DNA of 64,000 nt, from contig NZ_MWMO01000012.1 of assembly GCF_002556635.1 (NCBI RefSeq), positions 62,001-126,000 of the forward strand, in the 5' to 3' direction. The stretch comes from Novosphingobium sp. PC22D. Its GTDB lineage: Bacteria > Pseudomonadota > Alphaproteobacteria > Sphingomonadales > Sphingomonadaceae. Shown here one piece after another: positions 37,253 through 45,919 of this stretch; the first letter of the stretch is position 1, and the number at the start of each line of letters is the position of its first letter. The position numbers and the translations under genes were made by a program. The notes beneath the pieces were generated by a model, which had not been told where the DNA came from, did no database searches, and saw only the letters and a list, made by a program, of their open reading frames with translations.

Positions 37253-37771
37253 TCAGGTCAAGTAGCGGATCGGATCGCTACCGTTCCAATCACGCGCCGC
37301 TTCGGCGATCGCGTCGAAAAGCGCGACCGTCCCCGGCTCACGCTCGAGCACTTCGAGGAAACAGCCGATCGTGTGGCGCAGATCGAAATAGGCGAAGTTG
37401 AGCGGCCCGAAGCTGGCGAGGTAGCCCGGCTCGATGCCGAGCGCGGCATAGTGCGCCGTTTCCGCCTCGATGGTTCCGTCCGCCCAATAGCAGAAGTGGT
37501 GAAAGCCGCCCGCGCCCGGCGCGTACATGTCGCGATAGACCGACGGACCGGCGTCGTGCTGCTCGATCAGCTCGATCTGGAGCGGACCGGCCTGCGCGAA
37601 GGCGCAGGTCATCTCGAGTGCGACGGGCTGGCCGCGATAGCGGCCGTTCGACGGCCGGACGTGCGACATCACGAAGAAGGGCCCCGCCCCGGTCGTGCGC
37701 AGCCATTCGGCCATTGCCGCCTCGATGTCGGCAACGACATGGCAGGCCTGGACGTAGTGACCGCGGCCCAT
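37253..37771 (-). CDS. VOC (glyoxalase-like) protein
   Basis: 172-aa vicinal-oxygen-chelate protein, Glyoxalase_4-like. 'YVQACHVVADIEAAMAEWLR' gives the first His ligand near residue 11. 'LQIELIEQHD' contains the first Glu region. 'GGFHHFCYWADG' gives the second His pair near 90, and 'GCFLEVLERE' the last Glu. A metal site is therefore plausible. It could be an epimerase, lyase or ring-cleavage-like enzyme. It lies 28 nt downstream of the P450 gene on the same strand and is probably cotranscribed with it. Confidence 0.85.
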   Translation of the reverse strand: MGRGHYVQACHVVADIEAAMAEWLRTTGAGPFFVMSHVRPSNGRYRGQPVALEMTCAFAQAGPLQIELIEQHDAGPSVYRDMYAPGAGGFHHFCYWADGTIEAETAHYAALGIEPGYLASFGPLNFAYFDLRHTIGCFLEVLEREPGTVALFDAIAEAARDWNGSDPIRYLT

Positions 37772-37799
37772 CGTCCTCGTCGCCCCGGCGGCGACCGCC

Positions 37800-39125
37800 T
37801 CAGCGCGGTTCGTACGTGATCGGCAGCGATTCGATCGTGCGCGTGGCGACGGTCGGCGTGTAGGTGATCTCGCTTTCCGGGATCGCCAGCTTCATGTTCT
37901 TCATCTGCTTGACGATCTCGCGGGCGGCGACCTTCACTTCCATACGCGCCAGCGCAAGGCCGATGCAGCGGTGCGGTCCGCCGCCGAAGGCGACGTGACG
38001 GCCCAGATTGGGCCGCGTCAGGTCGAACGCGCGCGGATCGGGAAACACCGTCTCGTCGTCGTTGCCCGAACCGTAGACGAGCAGCATGTGCGCGCCCTTG
38101 GGGATCTTGGTGCCGTTGACGACGACGTCCTTGGTCGCCGAACGCGAGAGCGCGCGCACCGGAGGCTCGTTGCGCAAATGCTCCTCGACGAAGCGGTTGA
38201 GCTGGCGGTCGTCGTCGATCACGCTTTCGAGCACCCCGGCCATCTCGGGCCTGGTGGTCAGGACATAGAACAGGTTGCCGATCGCGGTGGCAGTCGTGTC
38301 GTTGCCCGCGATCAGAGTCGCGCGGCAAAGCGAGACCGCTTCCTCGAAGGTCAGCTTTTCCTTGGTTCCGTCCGCGTTGGTCACTTCGGCATGGACGAGA
38401 TCGGAGATCATGTCCTCGGTCGGATTGGCCTCCTTCTCCTTCATCTTGGCGATGAGGTAGTTCTGAAGGTCCGCGATCTGGCGCGCGTTCTCGAGCATGG
38501 TCTCGCGCGACTGCATCGCGCTGATCTGCGCGGTGACCGCGACCGACCAGCGCGAGATCTGCTCTTCCATGCCGTGATCGAGGCCGAGCTGCTCGACGAT
38601 GATGCGGATCGTGAGCGGAATCGCGATGTCCTTCACCGCGTCGCACTTGCCGTCGCCGCGCGCGACCACCTCGGCGATGAGGTCATGGACGACCTGGGTG
38701 ATGCGCGGTTCCAGCTCCTTCACCCGGTGCGCGGTAAAGGCGTTCTCCATCAGCTTGCGGATGCGCGTGTGGTAGGGCGGGTCCGACATGATCGCGTCGG
38801 GGAAGTAGCCGCCGCCGTGCTCCTGCAGGAAGGCGCGGAACTCCGCCTGGAGGCCGCGCGCCTGGAAATCGTGATAGCCGTGGTGGACCGAAAAGGTGAT
38901 CGGATCGGACTGGACGGCCGAGATATCCTCGTGACGCGTCACCAGCCACGAGCCGAGCTTCTCGTCGTAGTGAATCGGATCGCCGTGGCGCATCGCGCGG
39001 AAATAGTCACGCGGATGAGCCTGAACGGCGCGGTCGGTAAGCGTACCTTCCTTGAGCAGACGCTCCTCTTCGGGGCTGAGCGGAAGTCGCTCGGATACGC
39101 GGTCCTCGGTGGTCTGTGTCGCCAT
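37800..39125 (-). CDS. Cytochrome P450
   Basis: 441-aa class I P450. The I-helix motif 'LIAGNDTTATAIGN', ExxR in 'VEEHLRNEPPVRALSR' and haem loop 'FGGGPHRCIGLALARME' are complete. ATG 39125 starts MATQTTEDRV. The adjacent putidaredoxin-type ferredoxin gene lies 180 nt upstream on the same strand and is the natural redox partner; no ferredoxin reductase gene is seen in the window. A 12-bp palindrome CCGATGCATCGG lies at 39174-39185 ahead of the gene. It would hydroxylate an intermediate of the island's pathway. Confidence 0.95.
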   Translation of the reverse strand: MATQTTEDRVSERLPLSPEEERLLKEGTLTDRAVQAHPRDYFRAMRHGDPIHYDEKLGSWLVTRHEDISAVQSDPITFSVHHGYHDFQARGLQAEFRAFLQEHGGGYFPDAIMSDPPYHTRIRKLMENAFTAHRVKELEPRITQVVHDLIAEVVARGDGKCDAVKDIAIPLTIRIIVEQLGLDHGMEEQISRWSVAVTAQISAMQSRETMLENARQIADLQNYLIAKMKEKEANPTEDMISDLVHAEVTNADGTKEKLTFEEAVSLCRATLIAGNDTTATAIGNLFYVLTTRPEMAGVLESVIDDDRQLNRFVEEHLRNEPPVRALSRSATKDVVVNGTKIPKGAHMLLVYGSGNDDETVFPDPRAFDLTRPNLGRHVAFGGGPHRCIGLALARMEVKVAAREIVKQMKNMKLAIPESEITYTPTVATRTIESLPITYEPR

Positions 39126-39305
39126 CTGCCTGTCCTGTCATCCTGTCGGCACGCGAGTCATGCGATGCGTCGTCCGATGCATCGGCGGCGCGAGCCTTGT
39201 GCCGTGCGACTTTGCCGCCGGGCCCGGTTCAAGGCCATATCCGCGCTCGCCGCGGGGCTTGCCCTTGGACGCAACCCGGCGACCGGTCACCTCGGGGATG
39301 CGCAC

Positions 39306-39641
39306 TCAATAGGTGGAAGCCGGCGCCACCGTGACCTCGATGCCGTCGAGCTCGTCGCGCATCTTGATCTGGCAGCCCAGGCGGCTGGTGTCCTTCATCA
39401 CGTCGGCGACCATGTCGAGCATGGCAAACTCAATGTCGTCGGGCTCGCCCACCTTGTCCCACCAGCGGGGGTCGACATAGACGTGGCAGGTCGCGCAGGC
39501 GCAGCCGCCGCCGCAGTCTCCCATGATCCCGGCCACACCGTTACTCTTGCCGAGTTCCATCAGGCTGGTGCCTTCCTCGACATTGTCGAACGTGCGGGTT
39601 TCGCCGTTTACGTCGATCATCGTGACTTTCAGAGTACCCAT
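39306..39641 (-). CDS. [2Fe-2S] ferredoxin, putidaredoxin type
   Basis: 111-aa ferredoxin carrying electrons to a P450. The iron-sulfur loop 'GDCGGGCACATCHVYV' gives C-x5-C-x2-C with one extra Cys inside, and the fourth ligand is in 'SRLGCQIKM'. 'MGTLKVTMIDVNGETRTF' begins the protein. ATG 39641 is favoured over one ten codons upstream, because family members begin with this beta strand. It is upstream of the P450 gene on the same strand and divergent from the amidohydrolase operon. Confidence 0.94.
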   Translation of the reverse strand: MGTLKVTMIDVNGETRTFDNVEEGTSLMELGKSNGVAGIMGDCGGGCACATCHVYVDPRWWDKVGEPDDIEFAMLDMVADVMKDTSRLGCQIKMRDELDGIEVTVAPASTY

Positions 39642-39903
39642 CTCGATCCTTGTTCCCTCGTATTCGCGCAAAGGGGATTACCGGCTCCCAATGCCTCAGT
39701 GCGCGGCGCTTTGCAAAGAGCCAAACCGTCTCATAAATTGACTGACGTCGCAGTTTCACGCCCTTGCGGGCGCCCACCTTCAGGGGAAACGGGGTCTGCG
39801 CGAGCAGTCATTTGCCTTGGCGCATGCCGGACTTAGAGTCGGCAGGCATGATCCCAGGCCCGGCGCACCCGCGCGCGATCGGCCGATATGAAGGAGAGGA
39901 ACC

Positions 39904-41202
39904 GTGGGCCGGACCCTGATCCAGAACGCCACGATATTCACGGCGGCGGGAGACGCTCCGTACAAGGGCGACCTCCTGGTCGAGGGCAACCGCATCGCCG
40001 CGCTCGGCCAGCCCGGGACGGTGGCGCCCGGTGCCGACGCCGCCGATACGGTGATCGACGCCGAGGGCATGTTCTGCATGCCGGGAATGACCGAGGGTCA
40101 CGCGCACTTGTCGTTCGAGAACGTCACCGCGACCGAGAACCTCATCACCCCCTCGCCCGAAACCCAGGTCTTCACCGCCGCGCGCGGCGCCAAGGCGCTG
40201 ATCGAGGCGGGCTTCACCAGCGCCTACGGGGCCTCGGAAGCCAAGCTGAAGTTGGCGGTCGCGGTACGCGACGAAGTCAACGCCGGGCGGCTGCCGGGCC
40301 CGCGCATCCGTGCCGGCGGCCTCGAGATCTCGGTGACAGGCGCGATGGGGGACGAGAGTACCGCGCACAACCCGCGCATCGGCCCCTCGACGATCGTCGA
40401 CGGCGTCGAGGAAATGCGCAAGGCGGTGCGCCTGCATTGCCGCGAGGGCGTCGACAACGTGAAGCTCGATGTCTCGGGCGATCCGTTCTATCCGAACACG
40501 CCCGGCCACACCACGCCGATGACTTTCGACGAGATCAAGGTCGCGGCGGAAACCGCGCATGCCTACGGCCGCAAGATCAACGCGCACACGCGCTCGCTCG
40601 AAGGCTCCAAGCACTGCGTGCGCGCCGGCGTCGACGGCCTGTTCCACTGCGAATATTCCGACGAGGAAATGCTCGACCTGTTCGAGGAGGCAAAGGACCG
40701 CATCTTCGTGGTTCCGACCGTTGGCCTGTTCCATCAGATCATGGCGGGCGAAGCGGCGGGCCACGGCCTCTCGGCCGAAGTCGGCGGCTACATGAACATC
40801 CCCGAACTGCTCGAAAACTCGGTCAAGACGCATACCGAGCTGCGCAAGCGGGGCATCCGGCACCTGATCGGCGGCGACTACGGCTTCGGCTGGAGCCCGC
40901 AAGGCACGCAGGGCCGCGATCTGGAGTTCTTCGTCGAGTATTACGGCTACAGCCCCGCCGAAGCGCTGGTCTGCGCCACCCGCAACGGCGGCCTCGCGAT
41001 GGGCAATAACGGTGAACTCGGCACTCTCGAGGCGGGGAAACTGGCGGACTTCATCCTGGTCAACGGCGATCCGCTCTCGGACATCACGGTATTGTCCGGG
41101 CCCGATCGCGTCGAATTCGTGATGAAGGATGGCCAGATTCAAAAAATAGCGCCGAGACTCTCGGCACAACAGACACAACCCGTGCTCGAAGCCGCGGAAT
41201 AA
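39904..41202 (+). CDS. Amidohydrolase-superfamily hydrolase
   Basis: 432-aa metal-dependent hydrolase (imidazolonepropionase/Xaa-Pro-dipeptidase-like branch). The N-terminal sandwich 'LIQNATIFTAAGDAPYKGD' is followed by HxH in 'MTEGHAHLSFEN' near residue 64. A possible bridging Lys lies in 'GVDNVKLDVSG', His in 'KINAHTRSLEG' and 'LFHCEYSDEE', and Asp in 'LIGGDYGFGWSP'. 'AGKLADFILVNGDPLSD' closes the sandwich. It hydrolyses C-N or ester/lactone bonds. GTG 39904 follows GGAGAGG. It is the first gene of the long rightward operon, 13 nt before the Rieske oxygenase gene. Confidence 0.88.
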   Translation: MGRTLIQNATIFTAAGDAPYKGDLLVEGNRIAALGQPGTVAPGADAADTVIDAEGMFCMPGMTEGHAHLSFENVTATENLITPSPETQVFTAARGAKALIEAGFTSAYGASEAKLKLAVAVRDEVNAGRLPGPRIRAGGLEISVTGAMGDESTAHNPRIGPSTIVDGVEEMRKAVRLHCREGVDNVKLDVSGDPFYPNTPGHTTPMTFDEIKVAAETAHAYGRKINAHTRSLEGSKHCVRAGVDGLFHCEYSDEEMLDLFEEAKDRIFVVPTVGLFHQIMAGEAAGHGLSAEVGGYMNIPELLENSVKTHTELRKRGIRHLIGGDYGFGWSPQGTQGRDLEFFVEYYGYSPAEALVCATRNGGLAMGNNGELGTLEAGKLADFILVNGDPLSDITVLSGPDRVEFVMKDGQIQKIAPRLSAQQTQPVLEAAE

Positions 41203-41215
41203 GGAGCATCAACTG

Positions 41216-42646
41216 ATGAACGTCGAAACCGGCATGCTCAAGCCCGGCGAGGCGCGCCATCCCGCCGAGTCCACGCAGGAAATCATCGCGCAGGACAAGG
41301 TCAAGGCGCCCGGCTGGGCCGCGAGCGAGAACTACGAATACCTCGGCAGCGAGGACGTCACCAAGGACCGCTACGTCGATCCCGAATTCGCCAAGGGCGA
41401 ATTCGAGCGGATGTGGACGCGCACCTGGCAGATGGCCTGCCGCGAGAACCACATCCCCGAGGCCGGCGACTATTACGTCTACGACATCGGCCCCTACTCG
41501 TTCATCATCGCGCGCGACGACGAGGGCGAGATTCACGCGCACTTCAACGCCTGCCTGCACCGCGGCACCAAGCTCAAGCCCTCGGCCACCGAAGGCTATG
41601 CGATGGACCTCAAGTGCCCATTCCACGGCTGGACCTGGAACCTCGACGGTTCGCTCAAGGAGATCCCCGAGAAGTGGGACTTCGCCCATGTCCAGAGCCG
41701 CAAGATGTGCCTTCCCGCCGCGCGCGTCGAGCGCCTCGGCGGCTTCGTGTGGATCAACATGGACCCCGACGCGCCGAGCCTCGAGGAATACCTCGGCCCC
41801 GAAGCGCTCGCCCATCTCAAGGCCTGGAAGCTGGAAGACCGCTATATCTACCTGCACGTCCAGAAGAGCTATCCGGCGAACTGGAAGCTGACGATGGAGG
41901 CGTTCATGGAAGCCTATCACGTCGGCGACACGCACCCGCAGGTGCAGCCCGCCAACGGCGACGTCAATTCGCAGTACGACGTCTACGGCGAGCACGTGAA
42001 CCGGTTCATCTCGACGCTCGGCGTGGTCAGCCCGAAGCTGCGCGACAAGTATTCCGAAGCCGACATCATCGAGAACTTCACGCTCGGTGACAGTTCCTCG
42101 CTCGGCGGCACCAAGCCCGAGCTCAAGGAAGGCGAGCGCGCGCGGCAGGTCATGGCCGACATGTTCCGCAACATGTTCGAGACGGCGACCAACACTGATC
42201 TCAGCCACGTGTCCGACACCGAGCTGCTCGACACCTACAGCTACACGTTCTTCCCCAACCTGTTCCTGTTCCCTGGGATTTCGCTGCCGATGATCTACCG
42301 CTTCCGCCCGGACGCGAAGGACCATCGCCGCACGATCTACGAAGTGATGTTCATGCGGTCCAAGCCCAAGGACGGCAGCCAGGTGGAGACCGCGTCGGTC
42401 CAGGTGCTCGAGGATCACCAGTCCTTCGCCGAGGCCGAGGGCATGGACCCCGGCTTCGGCAAGATTCTCGACCAGGATACCGACAACCTCTACGCGCAGC
42501 AGGAGGGCCTGGAGGCGAGCGCCAAGAGCGGGATCACCCTCGCCGACTACCAGGAGATCCGCATCCGCCACTTCGAGCGCACGGTCGACAAGTACATGGC
42601 GATGGCGCCCTATGCGCCTTCGATCGACAAGCTGCAGCGCTGCTGA
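41216..42646 (+). CDS. Rieske non-haem iron oxygenase, alpha subunit
   Basis: 476 aa. Rieske cluster ligands lie in 'NACLHRGTKLK' and 'CPFHGWTWNLDGS' (about residues 112-137), with 18 residues between the pairs. The mononuclear iron motif is 'EAFMEAYHVGDTHPQ' near 235. The residue that bridges Rieske and iron sites, usually Asp, is Glu here, as in the CntA/GbcA-type oxygenases. No beta subunit is adjacent, so it is probably a homotrimer. A ferredoxin/reductase must come from elsewhere. It sits in the operon between amidohydrolase and enoyl-CoA hydratase genes. The substrate is unknown. Confidence 0.93.
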   Translation: MNVETGMLKPGEARHPAESTQEIIAQDKVKAPGWAASENYEYLGSEDVTKDRYVDPEFAKGEFERMWTRTWQMACRENHIPEAGDYYVYDIGPYSFIIARDDEGEIHAHFNACLHRGTKLKPSATEGYAMDLKCPFHGWTWNLDGSLKEIPEKWDFAHVQSRKMCLPAARVERLGGFVWINMDPDAPSLEEYLGPEALAHLKAWKLEDRYIYLHVQKSYPANWKLTMEAFMEAYHVGDTHPQVQPANGDVNSQYDVYGEHVNRFISTLGVVSPKLRDKYSEADIIENFTLGDSSSLGGTKPELKEGERARQVMADMFRNMFETATNTDLSHVSDTELLDTYSYTFFPNLFLFPGISLPMIYRFRPDAKDHRRTIYEVMFMRSKPKDGSQVETASVQVLEDHQSFAEAEGMDPGFGKILDQDTDNLYAQQEGLEASAKSGITLADYQEIRIRHFERTVDKYMAMAPYAPSIDKLQRC

Positions 42647-42762
42647 CGCGGCCCGCGCGAACGATCTAAACTCTCGCGGGCGCGTCCTATGCGGCGCGCC
42701 CGCGCTGTGCTTTGGATAGGCGCGCCGCCGCAGAGCGGGTCAAGACCATACGGGAGAGCATA

Positions 42763-43728
42763 ATGGCAGAAGCGGATCGTCCGACGCCCGAAGAAATCGT
42801 CGTCTACGAAAAGGACAAGGCGACCAAGATCGCCACGATCACGCTCAACCGGCCCGATGCGCTCAACGCGCCGACGATCGCCGCGCGGCTGCGCTTCGCC
42901 GACCTCGTCAACCGCGCCAATATCGACGACGACGTCAAGGTCCTCGTCATTCGCGGCGAGGGCAAGCATCTGGGCTCGGGCGCCGACCTGCCCGAGCAGG
43001 CCGATATGCTCAATCCCGACAGCGACATCTCTCTGCTCAACGAATTCCGCATCCCCGATGACGGCTCGGTGACTTACCCGCCCTCGGGCTCGTACCGCTT
43101 CCTCCAGGGCATTACCAACCTCTACGCCAATTCCGATTTCGGCTGCCGCAGCCTGCAGAGCTTCAAGAAGATCTCGATCCTCGAGTGCAAGGGCTACGTC
43201 TACGGCTGGCACTTCTACCTCGCGGGCGATGCCGACATCGTCGTCGCGAGCGACGAGGCGCTGTTCGGTCACGCCGCCTTCCGCTACGTCGGCTGGGGCC
43301 CGCGCATGTGGACCTGGGCCGAAATGATGGGCCCGCGCAAGTTCGCCGAGATGCTCTTCACCGGGCGGCCGTTCACCGCCAGGGAAATGTACGAGTGCAA
43401 CTTCGTGAACTCGGTCGTGCCGCGCGACAAGCTCGAGGAAGAGACCGCGAAGTACGCGCATGCCTGCTCGATCACGAGGCCCAACGATACCGTGGTGGTC
43501 CAGAAGACCTTCATGGAACTCTACAAGCAGTATCGCGGCGAGTACTTCGGCAGCCTGCTGACCGGCTTCGTCGAGGGCATCAAGCCGATCATGACAGACG
43601 ACAGCGCCAGCGACCTTGGTCTCGGCGCGGAGACCTTCGGCGGCGGGCTCAACAACGCGGTGAAGGACAACGATTCGCGTTTCCCGCCCGACTGGCGCCT
43701 GAGCTACGGCGGTCGCAACAAGCCCTAG
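42763..43728 (+). CDS. Enlarged enoyl-CoA hydratase/isomerase family protein
   Basis: 321-aa crotonase-fold protein, about 60 residues longer than usual. 'IATITLNRPDALNAPTI' and 'GEGKHLGSGADLPEQADM' (oxyanion hole) are followed by an insertion of roughly 40 residues with 'FRIPDDGSVTYPPSGSYRFL'. Then come the second oxyanion strand 'CKGYVYGWHFYLAGDADIVV' and 'LFGHAAFRYVGWGPRMWTWA'. The usual acid/base Glu positions are not obvious, so a hydrolase or lyase activity rather than hydration is possible. ATG 42763 has GGGAGAG upstream. It is the third gene of the operon. Confidence 0.85.
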   Translation: MAEADRPTPEEIVVYEKDKATKIATITLNRPDALNAPTIAARLRFADLVNRANIDDDVKVLVIRGEGKHLGSGADLPEQADMLNPDSDISLLNEFRIPDDGSVTYPPSGSYRFLQGITNLYANSDFGCRSLQSFKKISILECKGYVYGWHFYLAGDADIVVASDEALFGHAAFRYVGWGPRMWTWAEMMGPRKFAEMLFTGRPFTAREMYECNFVNSVVPRDKLEEETAKYAHACSITRPNDTVVVQKTFMELYKQYRGEYFGSLLTGFVEGIKPIMTDDSASDLGLGAETFGGGLNNAVKDNDSRFPPDWRLSYGGRNKP

Positions 43729-43733
43729 AGCCC

Positions 43734-44774
43734 ATGCAGTACACCCAGCTCGGCAATACCGGTCTCGTCGTATCGCGCCTCGCGCTGGGAGGATCGACCT
43801 TCACCAGCGGCGACACCTCGCTTGGGGCGTTCTACAAGGTCGGCCCCGAACTGGTCGACGAACTGGTCGGCATGGCGCTCGATGCCGGCGTGACCTATTT
43901 CGACACCGCCGACGTCTACGCCAGCGGCCAGTCGGAGGAACTGCTCGGCGCGGCGCTCAAGCCGCATCGGGACCGCATCGTGCTTTCGACCAAGGTGGGA
44001 AATCGCGGCGCGGGCAATCGCGAGATCCTGCATTCGGGCCTGTCGCGCAGGCACGTGCTGTGGTCGGTCGACCAGTCGCTGAGGCGCCTCGGCACCGACT
44101 GGATCGACGTGCTCATCGTCCACCGCACCGATCCCTTCACGCCGCTCGAGGAGCAGCTTGAGGCGCTCGACGCCGTCGTCCGCGCCGGCAAGGTGCGCTA
44201 CCTCGCCTATTCGAACTGGCCCGCCTGGGTCGCCGCGACCGCGCTCGGGATGCAGAAGGCGATGGGGCTGGCACGCTTCACGCACGGACAGATGTACTAT
44301 TCGCTGCTGGGCCGTGACGTCGAGCGCGACACGCTGCCGATGATGGCGCACCATGCGCTGGGCATGACCGTGTGGAGTCCGCTTGCCTACGGCTTCCTCG
44401 CGGGCAAGTATTCGAGCGAGGACATGAAGCGCGACGACAACCGCTTCGCCAACTTCGACTGGCTGCGCTTCGACCGCGAACAGGCCTTCGCGCTGCTGCC
44501 GATCATGGAGGAAATCGCCGCGCGCGCCGGCTGCTCGATGGCGCAGCTCGCAATCGCCTGGCTGCTGGGGCGCCGGGGCGTCGACGCGGTGCTGCTCGGC
44601 GCGACCAAGGCGCACCAGCTCGCCGACAACCTCGGCGCGGTCGCGGTGTCCCTGTCCGACGAGGATCGCGCCCGCCTCGACCAGGCGACCGGGATCGCGC
44701 CGCTCTATCCCTCGTCCGACTGGGTCGAGGAAGATGGTCTCGTCGCCAAACGACTGGGGGAGCAAAGGAAATGA
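43734..44774 (+). CDS. Aldo/keto reductase
   Basis: 346-aa TIM-barrel NADPH reductase. The tetrad is visible: Asp/Tyr in 'YFDTADVYASGQSEELLG', Lys in 'VLSTKVGNRG' and His in 'VLIVHRTDPF'. The phosphate-binding end is in 'AVLLGATKAHQLADNL'. It resembles the YajO/Tas-like AKR group with 'MQYTQLGNTGLVVSRLALGG' at the start. It reduces aldehydes or ketones, or oxidises the reverse. ATG 43734 is 5 nt after the hydratase stop. Its TGA overlaps the next CoA-transferase gene (ATGA). Confidence 0.93.
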   Translation: MQYTQLGNTGLVVSRLALGGSTFTSGDTSLGAFYKVGPELVDELVGMALDAGVTYFDTADVYASGQSEELLGAALKPHRDRIVLSTKVGNRGAGNREILHSGLSRRHVLWSVDQSLRRLGTDWIDVLIVHRTDPFTPLEEQLEALDAVVRAGKVRYLAYSNWPAWVAATALGMQKAMGLARFTHGQMYYSLLGRDVERDTLPMMAHHALGMTVWSPLAYGFLAGKYSSEDMKRDDNRFANFDWLRFDREQAFALLPIMEEIAARAGCSMAQLAIAWLLGRRGVDAVLLGATKAHQLADNLGAVAVSLSDEDRARLDQATGIAPLYPSSDWVEEDGLVAKRLGEQRK

Positions 44775-45919
44775 CCGGCGCACTGGAAGGCCTGACGATC
44801 ATCGAAACCGCCGAGCGGGTCGCGGGCGAATACACCGGCAAGCTCATGGCCGATCTTGGCGCCACGGTGATCAAGGTCGAACGCCCCGGCGGCGCGCCGA
44901 CACGGCACATGGGGCCGCTGCGCGAGGGCGAGAGCGCGCTGTTCGCCTATCTCAACACCAACAAGAAATCGGTCGTGCTCGATCTCGCCGTGCCTGCCGA
45001 CAGGACGACCCTCGACCGCCTGCTGGCGCGCGCCGACGCGCTCGTCGACGACCATGCCGCAAGCTGGACCGAGGCGCATCGGCTCGAACCCGAAGCGGTC
45101 GCGGCCGGCCACGCGCACCTCGTGCACTGCATCGTCACCCCTTTCGGGCAGGGCGCGCCGGCATCGTGGCAGGCGGCAAGGCCGCTCAACGTCATCAATG
45201 CCGGCGGCTGGGCCTATCACTCGCCGAGCGAGACCCCGCACGACAAGCCCCCGCTCAAGGGCGCGGGCCGGTTCCTGTCCGACTACGAGGCGGGGATCGA
45301 CGCGGCGATGTGCGTTACCGCCTCGCTGCTGCGCAAGCGGCGAACCGGGCGGGGCCAGTTCATCGACATCTCCGAGGTCGAAGTGCAACTTAACCGCATC
45401 GACTGCGTGCTCGACCGGATGCTCGCGGGCGAGGCCGAGCCGAGCGAGGCGCGCACGGCCTACGACATGGGCGGCCCAGGCACCTCGTTCGCCTGCCGCG
45501 ATGGTCACGTCTTCCTGTTCATGACCACCCGCGTTCACTGGAAGGCGCTGTGCGAGCTGATGGGCGAGCCCGAATGGACCGCGGACTTCCGCGAGGACTG
45601 GCTCGAGTTCGACTGCACGAAGGACAACGTCGCGCGCTTCCGCGAGCATTTCTCCGACTGGATCGCGGGGCAGGAAAAGCTCGCGATCAGCGAGGCGGCG
45701 CAAAAGGCGGGCGTGCCGATCGTTCCGGTCAACACCGCCGCCGACCTGCCCCGGCACGAGCAGTTCATCCATCGCGGCTTCTTCCAGGAGGGTGAGCATC
45801 CCGCCTTCGGGCAGGTGCTTTATCCCATGGCGCCCTACCGCATGAGCGCGACGCCGGTGGCGGTCGCCACCCCTGCCCCCGCGCTCGGCGCCGATCAGGA
45901 GGAGGCCGCGCATGGCTGA
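44771..45919 (+). CDS. Family III CoA-transferase, first of tandem pair
   Basis: 382-aa CaiB/BaiF-type CoA-transferase. 'GLTIIETAERVAGEYTGKLM' and 'DLGATVIKVERPGGAP' form the N-terminal fold, and 'TGRGQFIDISEVEVQL' carries the catalytic position near 200. The residue aligned with the nucleophilic Asp of formyl-CoA transferase is Glu. The gene overlaps its neighbours at both ends (4 and 8 nt). With the next gene it probably forms a two-subunit CoA-transferase, like BbsEF or SmtAB, that activates a carboxylic acid using a donor CoA ester. Confidence 0.9.
   Translation: MTGALEGLTIIETAERVAGEYTGKLMADLGATVIKVERPGGAPTRHMGPLREGESALFAYLNTNKKSVVLDLAVPADRTTLDRLLARADALVDDHAASWTEAHRLEPEAVAAGHAHLVHCIVTPFGQGAPASWQAARPLNVINAGGWAYHSPSETPHDKPPLKGAGRFLSDYEAGIDAAMCVTASLLRKRRTGRGQFIDISEVEVQLNRIDCVLDRMLAGEAEPSEARTAYDMGGPGTSFACRDGHVFLFMTTRVHWKALCELMGEPEWTADFREDWLEFDCTKDNVARFREHFSDWIAGQEKLAISEAAQKAGVPIVPVNTAADLPRHEQFIHRGFFQEGEHPAFGQVLYPMAPYRMSATPVAVATPAPALGADQEEAAHG

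Noticed and set aside
39174..39185. Palindrome CCGATGCATCGG ahead of the P450 as an operator
   Set aside because: A 12-bp palindrome in GC-rich DNA is weak evidence alone; no promoter elements line up with it.
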